Positions 33,277-45,727 of a stretch of DNA of 64,000 nucleotides are shown piece after piece; positions within the stretch are counted from its first letter, which is position 1; each line of letters opens with the position of its first letter. A model generated the notes under the pieces. The model saw only the letters and a program-made list of their open reading frames with translations. It did no database searches and was not told the DNA's origin. Origin of the DNA: Crotalaria pallida (lineage: Eukaryota > Streptophyta > Magnoliopsida > Fabales > Fabaceae); NCBI GenBank assembly GCA_037953625.1, contig CM075650.1:6078501-6142500 (forward strand). Direction: 5' to 3'. The position numbers and the translations under genes are program-made.

Positions 33277-33862
33277 TGAAAAGAAAAATAAGTGAAGAAA
33301 TGTATATTAAAAGAATGTAAAAATAAGAGAAAAATTAGAAGAACTTAATTATATATGAAAAGTTATGAATAAGGAAGATTCAGAATAGTGTAGGCTTAGT
33401 TATTTGCTATGTCTTCTTTTAGAATTTATCTTCCTAAGTCCTGTGTAATGCTACCCTTCTTGCTATACTTTTACAGGTACAGAAGCGGAGTTTACATGGG
33501 TCATGGCCGAGCAGATTTATGTTCCACTACGTGGGATATATATATATATATATTTTGTTTTGAGTGGACTGTTATTTTGTAAAACTGAATATGTAATAGT
33601 TTCATGCCCTGAGACTAGTTCTAATCGGGCGTAGGATCATTTAAGTTGTTTGTAATATTTTTGTGTTTTATGTTTTTAAATAATTTTGGTTTGACAGGTT
33701 TAATTAGAAGAAAACTTTGGAAAGTCCGATAAACAGAGGAAACTCTGTCGGATTCTTCCTAAGGATTTTTACAAGTATTTAAGTTTAAAAAAAAGAAATT
33801 TTAAATCACCAATTTTATTAAAACCTAAAAATTAACTAATTAAAGTGAGGATGTCGCATTTA

Positions 33863-33874
33863 TGGTATCAGAGC
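33863..33874 (+). promoter_or_regulatory. Primer binding site, initiator tRNA-Met (family A)
   Basis: TGGTATCAGAGC four bases after the LTR end. Confidence 0.95.
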
Positions 33875-36491
33875 AGTTTTTCCTCGGCCTTGGAGTTTGG
33901 AGTCACAACTCCTGTGGTTTACTCACCAAGCGAGTAACCGATATGTATAGTGAAGTGTCTAAGTTAGGCGAATGGGATGCATATATATATAGCTATCTAT
34001 GCATATATGTGTTCAATTGCTATCTTAACCAGGATTAAGTAGTGACAAAGACGATAGGACGCTAGTTTAAGCTTAACTAATTCCCTCGATGGTGTTATCG
34101 TTTAAATAGAGTGTAAGGGTAGGATTGGTCGTCCTTACTCTTTCAGCTATTAAATGATGCTATCATCAACAAACCCGATGATGATGTTGCTATTGATACA
34201 TGTGAGATTGAGACTGACCATCTCGATCTTCGCACTTGTCAACAGTCAATGTCATTGAAGACTTCGAAGTAGCACAAACTCCAACCAGGCATTCAATTTC
34301 CCCGAGAAGTATCTCTTTCAGAAGGAAGGGAATCAAGCTCACCCTAGAAACCATCTCCAGCTTTTCCGAAAAGCCAAGCCAGGCACTGGTAGTCCGTGAT
34401 CTGTTGGGAGTCTTCCCACTAAGATTTCTGAACGGTCGCCTATGAGAAAAGCCAAAATCTTGTCAACCTTACAAAGTATCCACGCCGAGATCAACCAAGA
34501 CTGAACCATTGAACCATGGTCTCTGGTAAAAGTAAGAACCCGACATTGGTGCGCTGTTGATTGACGTGAAGTTGGGATTGATCACCTCAACCTTTACAAC
34601 TATTAACAGATGATATCATTGCAATCTTCTTAATGAAGTTGAAACAATCAAAATAGGAACTCTCCAAGGAAATAGATCCCTTGAAAGCAAGGAAACCAAC
34701 CGAATGGTGTTCTTTCCGAACTCTTTACATAGAACCGGAAAGTAGATCCCAAAGCGAAATTAGAAGAGAAGAGTCTTAAGCTATTTCATCAGTTTAGGAA
34801 TGGCATAGCCGAATGCCTAATCTTTGAAAATATAACCAACCCTATAGGAATCACTTCTAAATCCTACGAAAAGCCAAATCAGATTCCGGGAGTTCAAGTT
34901 TTAACGGGAATCTTATCATGGTTTCTAAAAAGACACCGCGAGAAGGGGTAAACCTTAACGACTTAGTGGGTCTCCACATTAAGACCGACAAGGTTAAACT
35001 ATTAATCTGTACTCCTCATTCAGTATAAGAACCTGGATGCGTGCGAACACAAGCCTTCGCAAACCTTAGGAATTTAATCCAACCCGTCGATCAACAATAG
35101 GTTGTTAGCTCAACTTCAATCTCGAAAGTGATGAAACACTCTAGAGTGACACAAGGGAAAGGTGGACCACAACTTCAAGTGATACAAACCTTTTTGTTCA
35201 AGGACAATGGAGGACAAGTAGGGACCTCGAGGCTAATCTCATTAGCACTTTTAGTCCATACCAAATTCACAACGTATCTCCTTTAAGATCCAGTTTGGGA
35301 TAAGCCGAAACCAGATTGCTGGCATGCACTCAACGTGAGATTTAAGTTTCGTAGATCTCTGATACTGCCCAATAAAGCGTCTAAATTTCAAGAGTGCTGG
35401 TATACCTCAATCCATGGCTGACAAGTATCGTTCAAGACTTTATTTGTGTTTCTGTTGAACCATGGATAATGGTTTAATTTGTGCAAGTAAACCTCTGTCT
35501 TCTTGTTTTGACCTTCTTGGTTCCGAACCAATCTTGATGCAACAATTTCAATCCTAATCAAATGTGTCCTTGTTTCAACCAACTAAGGTTGGTGAACTCT
35601 TGAATCCTTCTCTTTGTTTTCATTGGTAAATATCAAACGTTCATGGAGTTCTCGTCTTGACTACTCAATTCAGTCATCTTGTATGACGAATGCTGGACCC
35701 TTTTACCAGGTACCCTTATCGAGATCGATCAAGTCAACCATCGCTCTGTAGAAAACACATCTTTCGTTGATTTTCCAACGAAGATGCATTCTCTGGGATA
35801 AATCTCTATTATCTTCTGGGGCGACATGTAACCAGTCATGTTGCTACCCCACAATGTCGGTGCTGCACGATTCTTTTATGTTGGCAGCCGACCGATACTC
35901 GCTAGTCACCGAACATTATGGAAAAAGCCACGATACGATAAGATGCTAAAATTTCTACACTCTCATCACCTCTCACGTCTTTGGTCATCTTGCAAAGCTC
36001 ATTAAGCATTCCCTTGAATGCTTCTAGTTTCTTCTTTTCATCTTCACTCTCTTCGAGTTTCAGGTATCTATTGATAGAACTCGGATGTGTATGCAGGAGT
36101 TTGCCAAATTGTAGGAATCTAGTATGATTCAATGCCACCACAAGTAGTCAAACCCCCCTTCACTCCCACTTCCGAAGAACGCTTGGGAAATCCATACACT
36201 CCATGCTTAGTAGCGACCGAACCTACTCCTAACATTGATATAATCAAGTATGTCGATGCTAAGTGGGGGAGGATTTCAATCCAAACGATTGGGAGATGGA
36301 ACATTAATAATAAGAAAGCCGATGATCTGGTGCAGATGGAGATAATACGTGGTCTTAGAAGACAAGCATTGAAATAGGCATGAACCTAACCACACCTAGA
36401 GCGGGAAGTGAAGACCATAGTTAAAAGCTTTACCAATGGGATGATTCTCCATTTAAGGAATCGAGCGGAATTTCGGGGACGAAATTCTAAT

Positions 36492-36505
36492 AAGTGGGGG
36501 AGAAA
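36492..36505 (+). promoter_or_regulatory. Polypurine tract (family A)
   Basis: AAGTGGGGGAGAAA directly before the 3' LTR TGTAACATCCC. Confidence 0.9.
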
Positions 36506-39500
36506 TGTAACATCCCGAATTTTTATTCTAATAATAATTAGAATAATAGTAAGATTTGGAAGTGAGGATTATCATAGAAGGGATTTAAAATGATGGATTA
36601 GGAATACTTTGATTGCCATATAGGAGTCTAGGAGCACTTGTCATCGAGAAGCAAATTTAAAGAAGACCCAAACGAGTGTCAAAAATCGATTTTTCGGTGT
36701 TATAAACACCCGACGTTAGGAAATTCAAAATAAAAGATTTAGGACTCAAAACAAAATTTCCACCGTTGGATATGAAGGTATGATTTTTAGGAAGCTTGCT
36801 TTCAAATTTGAGCAAGATCCAACGGGTAACGAAGAAGTTATCTCGATTTGAAGCAGGAAGAAAATAGGAGGAAAATAGGAAAATGAATAAATGGGGTACT
36901 GGGCAAAACACTGGAGTCTTTTGGAAAAGACTCGAGTGTTTTGTAAAAGACTCGAGTCTTTGTGAAAAGACTCGAGTGTTTTACAGATCCTGAATCAGGG
37001 AAAGGCAAAACCCTCAGATTCACTCGAGTCTTTTAGAAAAGACTCGAGTATTTTTGAATTCACTCGAGTGATTAGTAAAAGACTCGAGTGTTTTTCATGA
37101 ATTCACTCGAGTGATTTGGAAAAGACTCGAGTGTTTTTATCAGATCAGCAAAAAATAAAAGCACGAGTTGGGGTCATTTTAACCACAAAAATCACTTTCT
37201 CTCTTCTTTTCTCCGGCTTCTCTCTAGGATTTTCATCCCCAATCCTTCTCCAATGTTAAAATAGCACCAAATCAAATCAAATTAACATCCCATAATCATT
37301 CCCCATCAAATCCCCATGATTTTCTATCAACAAAAACCCCAATTTCATTCTCAACCCCTCAAATCCCCAATTCCCAATTCAAAACCCTAAATCCTTCCAA
37401 TCCCCATAATCACTCAAAGTTATCAAAAATTAGTGCCACAAATCAATTCCTCATGAATTTTCCCTCTCCAAAAACACATATTACTTCCTCTTTCTCATGA
37501 AATCCCAATTCCCTATCAAACCCCAATTTGTGTAATCGGAGGCATAGGGTCTTCTAATCATGCAAGGAAGCTTAGGAAGTGATTAAGGGCAAGGAATAGG
37601 AAGCTAAGAGGCATGGATTAGAGCTTGGTGAGGATGCTCCCTCAAAACCCCATTTCGGTTCTTGTTCTTCAAAGAGGTAAGAAGGGTTGTTCACATTACC
37701 TTTACTTAGAGAGTAAATTCTAGGATGCTATAGTGGTAGCTGAGAATAGAAAAGATTAGTTAGAATAATATACAATAGGGTAATTGCAATAGACAATAAA
37801 CAAAGCTTATGAATAAAGGAAATGAACTCATTAGATAAATTGCGAATATATGTAGTATATGATGATGTTTGTAATGTGTGAATTTAGTATGGAAGTGTTA
37901 AATGAACGGATAATGAATGAGGAAACTATAGGGAAATAAAGGTAATAAATCGAGTAGGTGAATAAATAAAATAAACCCGCCAAATTGTTTGTAATGCTAT
38001 GTGTAAGTGAATTGTGTTGTTATGCTTGAATGCTTATATGTGAGATAATGGGTCTTAAAACTGAACCTAGGACTTAGTAAGATTCGAGGTATCACAAGCT
38101 AATGAAAGAATCAGAATATTGGGTATGTGTGGGAAATTAATAAAGATAGTTAAACAAGAATAGTAATCAATTAATTAATCGAAAAGATAAGGAAGGGGTA
38201 AGAGGTTTATATTGGGAAAATGATTGTGAATGTGCAAATGTTGTGAATGTTAGTTTTGTATGCTAACACCTTTAAGTGAAGATAAAGAAAATGATAACAA
38301 GTCACATGATAAGACATAAATGAAAATACAGATCAAAGATAAGATACAAACATAAACGAAATGCTATAATACAAATCATGTATATGTGTTATTTCTGAAA
38401 TGGAAATGTAATGTAAAGTAAAAGAAAAGCAAAAGGGGGTCTGCAGCTATTAATCGCGTATTGGGATCCACACCCATTAGGTGCACACGGTTAGGACAGG
38501 GTCCTACTAGCAAAGTAGGCCCGAATTAGCCCCAATAGGTACAAACCTCGCTCAGGAAAAATCCCCATAAGATCAAAGGCTCGTTAGGTTACGTGGATCC
38601 TACGCGACGATTAATAGCTGCAGCACCAAATATAAGCATGAATCATGAACAATTGAGAATATATGAAAGTGAGTGAAGAAAAGAAAATAAAGAAAAGGCC
38701 CTAACGAGGGAAAGGTCTTATGGGTCAAGAAGTCCTAAGTGAGAAGAAGTCCTATTGGGTGAAGATACCATCCTAACCAATTGTGCAGCAAGAATACCTA
38801 ATGGAATTATTATTTTGCTAGTAAAGCAAAAGACAAGATAAAGGTCCGATGCGATCCTGACGAGGCGTATCGGCATTAAAAGAATTAGTCGGCGCTCAGT
38901 ACCGTACGGCTGGCTGAGGTTGGACTACATAATGAATACTGTAAAATGAAATAAAGAATGGAATTAAAAGAAAGCAAGCACATGAATCTTCATGTATAAG
39001 TATGCTAATAAGAATAAAAGAAAGAACGGAAAACCAAACATTAAAAGAATTAGTCGGCGCTCAGTACCGTACGGCTGGCTGAGGTTGGACTACATAATGA
39101 ATACTGTAAAATGAAATAAAGAATGGAATTAAAAGAAAGCAAGCACATGAATCTTTATGTATAAGTATGCTAATAAAAATGAAAGAAAGAAAGGAAAACC
39201 AAAGATTAAAAGAATTAGAAGAAATAAATTATATGCAAGCTTTATGAATAAATGTATATTAAAAGAATTAGAGGAAATAAATTATATGCAAGCTTTATGA
39301 ATAAATGTATATTAAAAGAATTAGAGGAAATAAATTATATGCAAGCTTTATGAATAAATGTATATTAAAAGAATTAGAGGAAATAAATTATATGCAAGCT
39401 TTATGAATAAACGTATATTAATGGAATGAAAAGAAAAATAAGTGAAGAAATGTATATTAAAAGAATGTAAAAATAAGAGAAAAATTAGAAGAACTTAATT

Positions 39501-40010
39501 ATATATGAAAAGTTATGAATAAGGAAGATTCAGAATAGTGTAGGCTTAGTTATTTGCTATGTCTTCTTTTAGAATTTATCTTCCTAAGTCCTGTGTAATG
39601 CTACCCTTCTTGCTATACTTTTACAGGTACAGAAGCGGAGTTTACATGGGTCATGGCCGAGCAGATTTATGTTCCACTACGTGGGATATATATATATATA
39701 TTTTGTTTTGAGTGGACTGTTATTTTGTAAAACTGAATATGTAATAGTTTTATGCCCTGAGACTAGTTCTAATCGGGCGTAGGATCATTTAAGTTGTTTG
39801 TAATATTTTTGTGTTTTATGTTTTTAAATAATTTTGGTTTGACAGGTTTAATTAGAAGAAAACTTTGGAAAGTCCGATAAACAGAGGAAACTCTGTCGGA
39901 TTCTTCCTAAGGATTTTTACAAGTATTTAAGTTTTAAAAAAAAAAAGAAATTTTAAATCACCAATTTTATTAAAACCTAAAAATTAACTAATTAAAGTGA
40001 GGATGTCGCA
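36506..40010 (+). mobile_element. Family A 3' LTR (3505 bp)
   Basis: It has the same ends and internal modules as 30407-33858 and is very similar by eye. The main difference is one additional 53 bp unit. The CTGTG target duplication follows. Confidence 0.95.
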
Positions 40011-40015
40011 CTGTG

Positions 40016-41799
40016 TATATAAAAAAAATTATTACCTATGCATTGCACGGGATAATTCGTAATAAATTATATAATAATATGATATAACCCATAATAGAAG
40101 ATAAGGATTTAGAATTTGAAAATAAACTATGTATACAAAGAAAAGTTAAAGTCTGCACGGCTATATTCTTTTCTTCTTGCAGGTTGTTCCATGTTCCTCT
40201 CCTTTTTACCTAGTAGTGGAGTAATTTTATATAATAATAAAAAGACAGAAACTGTGTCTATTCAGTTTGACTTCAAGTAAACTGTGAGTAATCGAGCTAT
40301 CCCAAAGCCTGTTTCAAAGCTTGTACCGACACACAAGTTTTAGAAAACTGAAAAATAACTTCCCCACTATGATGGAATTTTTGTAATATTTTATGAAGTT
40401 GGATTGGTTTGAGACAAGGAGACAGGAAATTTTGGGACAAAGGATCCTCATCCCGAATGATGGAAGGTTTATATGACTTTATTTTTTAACAGTTACAAAC
40501 ATTAGGGTGATAAGTCCTAATATTTAAACCATTAATAATAAAATCGTTTTTTCAGATATATTCTTTCACAAGAAAGACTATACGATGTATCTTTGAGTTA
40601 GATGAATTTAAAGATAGAAATATTTGTCACCATTAGATTTAGCTAGGTAGTCAAGTCCTAGAGATATTTCCGTTGGGGAGACAGATATTTGTTAATCTAT
40701 CTAATCTCAACTAACTTTCTATTTCTGTAGTGTTCAGGAATATTTATGTGATAAATATTTCGATTAAAGAAATTTGGTCCGACGTCTTTTCAAGATTCCT
40801 CAACTATCAAATGGTTTAATTAACGCAATGGAAAGATAAATTATTACGTTAATCCAGAATGAGGAAATAATTAAACATATGTTTACCTAAATCAGATCCC
40901 GACTCGGATCCTCGCAGGGTGAACATCTTCCCTTACTTGGTCCTTTTGTTGTTGTTCACCTTCTTGTTCTTGTCTTGGGTCTGGACAGTATGGAGAATAA
41001 TGCCCCAGCTTCTTGTAGTTGAAGCAGACCACTCCCTTGGATATTCCACAACTTGTCCCGGAAGTGATGTGCTCCATACATTCCATATTGAGGTGGATAA
41101 GTGATGCTCTTATTTTCTCTTCTTCCATTTCCATTTTTATTGTCCTTCCTCAATTGGGGTTCTTCCATTATTGGTTCTGCTGGTGTTGGTTCTTCTAATT
41201 GCCTTTCCTCTTCTTTAGGTTGGGCTCTCATTTCTTCAATCTTTCGTTTCCTTTGGGCTCGATTGTCCCTTTCATAGATTTCTTTTGCCTTCATATAATC
41301 TTCATAGATCAAACACATATTCAGCAATATTGGGAAATTCCTTATTCCCTGATAGCTAAAAGCTGGTTTAAGGTCTGTACGCAGTCCATTATCAAACTTT
41401 AAGCATTTGGACCTCTCTTCTGGGTTATAATAGAAGTAAGGAGAATAGTTTATTAGTTCCATGAACTTCGCAGCATATTCCCTGACGTTCATACTTCCTT
41501 GATCATGAGCTCGTATGTTATGTACGATCACGAAGAAGTGATGTAATTATTGAACTAAGGGAGACAAAGAGAGCATAACATAACACTAGAAAGTCTGGTG
41601 TGATAGGATATCGATTGCCCTCATGCATCATGAGCATTATGATATGATAATTGTAATTGTCGACTTTTCAGTCATTCAATTATTAATCCAATTATATGAT
41701 GTGACAATGACTTACTCCCTACCCGTTCTGTTTGTTAAGTTTCTAAAGTATGGGCATTGAAGAGTCTGCTACTTATAGAAGCAATCTGTCCAACTAGAT
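40016..41799. repeat. Duplicated segment, copy A part 3
   Basis: This aligns with 54413-56193 of copy B and ends exactly where the Athila LTR begins in copy B. It opens with TTACCTATGCATTGCACGGG and contains the gag relic at 40892-41531. The rest shows no coding signal. Confidence 0.9.
40892..41531 (-). pseudogene. Ty3 gag relic, copy A
   Basis: The minus strand encodes a decayed chromovirus-like gag. MNVREYAAKFMELINYSPYF and the following YNPEERSKCLKFDNGLR align with the Tekay gag at 21007-21801. A Lys/Glu-rich linker follows, then, after a frame change, a zinc knuckle in which the second Cys is Tyr (CFNYKKLGHYSPYC). The N-terminal part and all of pol are missing. The paralogue at 55286-55932 keeps the normal knuckle. 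Confidence 0.8.
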
Positions 41800-42049
41800 G
41801 CTCGAGCTGAAGAAGGAAATGTCTGTAAAGATATTTTATGATTGTTCGATTCCAGTGTAACCCTTAAATGAAATGTAATTTCGAAGAAAAATTTTATTCA
41901 CTTATTAATTATAAAGGGAATTATTAATTCTTTATTGCAAAATTATTTTATTCCCTTTATAAAATCAGGGTGTTACGACTTTAACCCCCCCCCCCCACTT
42001 TTCCCAATTGTGTTACAGAAACCAAATTGGCTCTAATACAAGGCACGTG
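41800..42049. other. Junction sequence with 12-C run and LTR-like end
   Basis: It contains ..TTTATAAAATCAGGGTGTTAC near 41956-41975. On the minus strand this resembles the start of a chromovirus LTR (GTAACACCCTG). A run of 12 C follows (41985-41996). It may be the fragment of an LTR belonging to the gag relic. No ORF. Confidence 0.35.
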
Positions 42050-43274
42050 AAGCACTTCACACAGAGATAATGTCTTGCTAAATTAGAGGTTTAATATAAT
42101 TTTTCCTTTTCTAAGAACTGGAGCAGTTCAAGAATAATCTCCTAGATAAACCTGTTCTTTTCCTTCACCCACTGATGTGTAGGAGGCAAATGCACTTCTT
42201 TTTGCACATATATGTCTGGTAGCCCCTGAGTCTACCACCCATTGCCTCATATTAGCAACCATCAGGGCTTGGGAAACAACTGCAGCAATGATATCATCTC
42301 CTTGAACAAATTTTGCATTTGGCTCAGGAGGATCCTCATTTCTTTTACGGTGTCTACAAACTGTTGCATAATGCCCCGGCTTTCCACAAATAAAACAATG
42401 ACCTTTTCATTTTTCTTAAAAGAGGGGTTATAAGCAACTCTAGGAACAAAAGTATTGTGACCAGAATCTATATTATTTGCATACGTTTTCTTATTGTGTG
42501 CCATGTTTTCTTTTGCATCCAATGCTTTTGCCCTTGCAACTTTGAGTTCTTTTAATTTCTGGTTGTGTCCTCAGTGATAATATGTGTAATCAAGTACGCC
42601 AACGAAAGTTGCTTGTGTTTGTGCTTTAGTTTCTCTTCGTAATCATTCCGAGATTCCGGTAATTTTTCAATCAATAAACCATCAATAGACTTCACGAAGA
42701 ATAATGTTTTCTACTTTTAGAACTTCCAACAACTTGTGATATTCATTAATATAATTTGTTATTGATGTCCTTTTCATCCAACATCTCCCACTTGTAGTAA
42801 TTTCCTATAATAAATTTCTTATTTCCATTATTCTCGACTATGTGATTAAGAGAGTCACAAATAGATCATTAGACAAAGTACTAATTATGGTGTGTCGGCA
42901 TACATAGTTGGCGCAAGTCCATGTCTCGAGTGCTTTTGGGTCAATAGGAGATATGGTTGGTCATCTGTAAGCGTCGGAGCAACACCATGTATGTATAGCA
43001 CAGAGAATATGTGTTCTCGCCAATGCTTAAAATTCATGCCATCAAACATTTCAATTTTTGATATGTTTAGAAATGGTTTCGCATATGTAATTGAAGAAGG
43101 AACAAAATGGTGTATTGTAGTAGTGGTGGTTTGAATATTGGTTTCGATTTCAAATATACCATTGTTTGTAGCGGTGGTGACAGTGTGATTTAGTGCAGAA
43201 TTCTTAAGATTGTTAGAAAAATATGAGAAAATACACCTAAAAAATATACAAAAATAATAAATGATATGAGGCAT
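42050..43274 (-). pseudogene. Ty1/copia gag to protease remnant, copy B
   Basis: Read on the minus strand: the gag start KIEMFDGMNFKHWREHIFSV; a middle part with LLIEKLPESRNDYEEKLKHK typical of copia gag; remnants of a zinc knuckle region near 42380; and WVVDSGATRHICAKRSAF (about 42180-42235), which is the aspartic protease. Several frameshifts and stops separate these pieces. Integrase, RT and RNase H are absent. The part right of 42794 is duplicated at 15429 onward. Confidence 0.8.
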
Positions 43275-43996
43275 GTCAAAGACATTGTTAATAAAAATTT
43301 ATTCCCTCCTCCACCACGACCATTCCCAGGATTCAGCATATCCTTCTGATAAATATATCAAGAAAACAGAACTAACAATCAAACTCTATTATATATTTTT
43401 GAGTTCATTCCTTGCAACCATAAAATTTCTCGATCAATGAGACTCCCACATCATCAAAAGTTGAGAAAATAAAAGTCAATAAGTCATGTTTTGTATCCTG
43501 AAAAATTTTCATATTTAAACAAAAAAAAATACTAATGTATGTAGAGATTAATGGGTGTGCACTCATGGTGTAAAAAACCTGTCAGTGCACCATCTATTTT
43601 CTCATGTATCAATGCAATATTTTGTACTAAAATGGTACACTATTTCAATCCTAAATACTATTAATAAAATTTTTAAAAAAAAACTAATGTACAAGTGCTT
43701 ACTTCAATTCTGAATATTATTAAAAATAAAAAAAATCTAACGTACCAGTGCAATGTTTTGTAAATATATATTTCAATCCTATGTAAGGTAATATATAAAA
43801 TATAATAAATCAGCCATCAAATACAGGATTTGATTGAACTGAACACAAATGACCCTTTTTGAGTTGAAAAGTCAAAGACTTTAATTTTCTCGTGGAATAC
43901 CTTATCAATACACATTATAATTCCTAATACAATACAAACGTAGAACCACAATTTTAAGCTATTAAAAACAAAATCTTAATATAAATGTTTCCTTAA
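42794..43996. repeat. Duplicated segment, copy B part 1
   Basis: Counterpart of 15429-16648. The shared sequence begins exactly at the edge of the Tat-like LTR in copy A and ends at the family C LTR here. Confidence 0.9.
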
Positions 43997-44491
43997 TGTT
44001 TCCTTTTCACAAATAGGGTAACATTCGCTCTTTGGAAACATCTTTATATCATATGAGTAATTAAAGTTACCCATGCTTTGTTCGATAAACTGATACCATC
44101 AAATAATATTTCTAGCCGAGCTCTTAAATAGATTAAATCAGAGTAAGCGGAAATTATTGGACTATGCAACTAATAGAATATAAACATAGGTTTTATATAT
44201 AATAAAAGTCATAAGCACATAGTCCCATCATGATAGTCTCCAAGATCCAGAAGTACAAGTCCATAAAAACAGATCTACATAACAGTGTAACTACAACCCT
44301 AGAGTACCCCAAAAGTATATCTACACTATATATACATAACCAAAATACAACTCCAGGGGTAATCACGTAGATCTGGCAGCATCAGGTGTAGTAGTAGTAG
44401 TAGTCTCCAAAAACACAAGTAGAAAGGTAGTAGCATCATCATCATCACAGCAGCAGCAAATCTCCTCCACAACATCCACACATCGGATCCT

Positions 44492-44992
44492 CTAATCCTC
44501 ATCACATACCCTATGCACAAACCTAGGGATCATCGTCCCTCCAATCACTCCCAGTAGAATGCACGACAGGCTCGCTCCCACTCTCGTCCTCCACCGGATC
44601 CTCCTCGATCTCATCCGAGGGAGAGTGTACCCTACCACTGGGTACCGGGTCAGGTGGTGGTGAAACCCTGACTGGGCTCCTCGGATCAGTAGAGGAGTCT
44701 CCTCGCGGACGACTCTCGAGGTAAAAGGGTGAGAGCGGGTAGGTCGAAAATGAAAGCTGTGATAAGAGCGAGCTGGTCGCATGGGAGGTGGTCCATGGTA
44801 AGTGTAAAACGGGGGTACGTGCATAGTGTATATGATGGGAATCCTAAACCTACGAGGACAGAATCGGATCAACAGGTTCGGGTGGTAGAAGGTAACCTCT
44901 ACCTCTCCCTTGAACACCGCGCGATGGTCCTCATAGATCCATGTGCCACTAGGAAGTGGCCGGATCTCGATGCAAGCAATGTAACGAGACAT
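44492..44992 (-). pseudogene. LTR-borne ORF, family C homologue, late frameshift
   Basis: The frame opens at 44992 with MSRYIACIEIRPLPSGTWIY, three bases after a predicted splice acceptor. It aligns with the Tekay LTR ORF for about 95 residues, including FYHPN, PRRFRIP and YTMHVPPFYTY. Over the first 73 codons I count about 26 codons with synonymous change only and about 20 with an amino acid change, many conservative. After about residue 98 the frame is shifted by one base. The acidic tail word EEDPVEDES shared with Tekay is still encoded in the neighbouring frame. The protein is not one I recognise. Confidence 0.6.
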
Positions 44993-45254
44993 CACCTACA
45001 AGGGCATAGGGGTAATCAATTCCATACACATAATCAACAGAGAATAAATTGTGCAATATGAGTATGTAAATATGCATCAATTAACAACAATCACATATAA
45101 CACTTAGCAGTTAATTAATGCACATAGGATGCTCACACTTATTTCATTTATCACAATTGATTTAAATGAGTGGCATGATGCATGACTTTAGCTCTCAAGC
45201 CTATCTCCATCATACTATGTCACTCTCTGACGTCCATCCCTGACAACCCAGCAC

Positions 45255-45450
45255 TCAACAGTGCGTTGTATTCCTAGGTATACAACAATTCGTACATTCA
45301 CCTAGAATGTACACGACAAGCTTGGAATCCATGCCACCCGAGCATATCCCGTCATCCAAACGGACCGTCATCCAAACGGTATAACCATATCGGCATCCAC
45401 TCAGCCGACCACGTCAACGACGTGTCATCAAGCAAGCGTATTGGCACTCC
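45255..45450. repeat. Cluster of small inverted repeats in family C intron
   Basis: It includes GTACATTCACCTAGAATGTAC (8 bp arms, given in two halves GTACATTC and GAATGTAC), GTATTCCTAGGTATAC, ACTCAACAGTG-type stems, and a doubled CGTCATCCAAACGG. It sits about 240-480 bp before the acceptor, as the TCYGGGA array does in Tekay. Confidence 0.5.
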
Positions 45451-45727
45451 CAGAGGCCCTCCACATGTTTACCAAAAACATGATATACGTCCTACCATCC
45501 AAACTCCAGTATGAATGCATTAACTTTACTTAAAAGGAATTGATTGATGTTTTATCCTTTTATTAATACATTACGTGCCTCCCGAGCAACGTATCATTAT
45601 TCAAATGAAAATATCATAACGTCAATCAATTTCCTTTAAGTCCAGGATCACTTGGTTTATTGTCCTTTAAGTGTTACAAAATGACTTTAGAATTGAAAAT
45701 GGTAGTTTTAAGTATTTGACTAAAAAT

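Larger units (their letters stand above)
31580..33476 (+). other. Predicted intron in family A 5' LTR
   Basis: Donor CAAAGAG|GTAAGAAGG and acceptor CTATACTTTTACAG|GTACAGAAG. The equivalent in the 3' LTR is 37677-39626. The second exon has only short frames; a 42-codon frame starting ATGGCCGAGCAG after the acceptor is unlike the Tekay LTR ORF. Confidence 0.5.
30407..33858 (+). mobile_element. Family A 5' LTR (3452 bp)
   Basis: It runs TGTAACATCCCGAATTTTTA .. GAGGATGTCGCA. It contains ten ACTCGAGT-type sites (30811-31033), a predicted intron (31580-33476), a 183 bp inverted-repeat unit (32344-32526), two copies of a 165 bp unit and three of a 53 bp unit. Confidence 0.95.
33859..36505 (+). mobile_element. 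Family A internal region, non-coding
   Basis: Frames here are short (at most about 80 codons, as at 36132-36377) and match no gag or pol motif. After the primer site the sequence is ordinary in base composition with stops in every frame. It ends with GGGGACGAAATTCTAATAAG and the polypurine tract. It may be the packaging leader plus decayed filler from a former coding element. Confidence 0.75.
30402..40015 (+). mobile_element. Family A non-autonomous LTR element (LARD-like), complete
   Basis: It is flanked by CTGTG target duplications (30402-30406 and 40011-40015). Copy B holds the empty site with a single CTGTG at 54408-54412. The two LTRs are 3452 and 3505 bp and the interior 2647 bp. The interior has a tRNA-Met primer site and a polypurine tract preceded by the Tekay-style GGGGACGAAATT, but no gag or pol. 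It therefore uses proteins in trans and is probably a deletion derivative of a chromovirus. Confidence 0.93.

Noticed and set aside
36132..36377. 81-codon frame in the family A interior
   Set aside because: No motif, no homologue elsewhere in the window, and the interior has stops in all frames; such lengths occur by chance.
40016..40060. TTACCTATGCATTGCACGGG at the start of copy A part 3, possibly a DNA-transposon end
   Set aside because: No inverted partner or target duplication found nearby. It is shared by both segment copies and so tells nothing about a recent insertion.
44083..44097. TGGTATCAG on the minus strand near the family C LTR end, resembling a tRNA-Met primer site
   Set aside because: It continues TTTATC instead of AGC and no LTR end (..CA) lies just before it. 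Treated as chance or LTR sequence.
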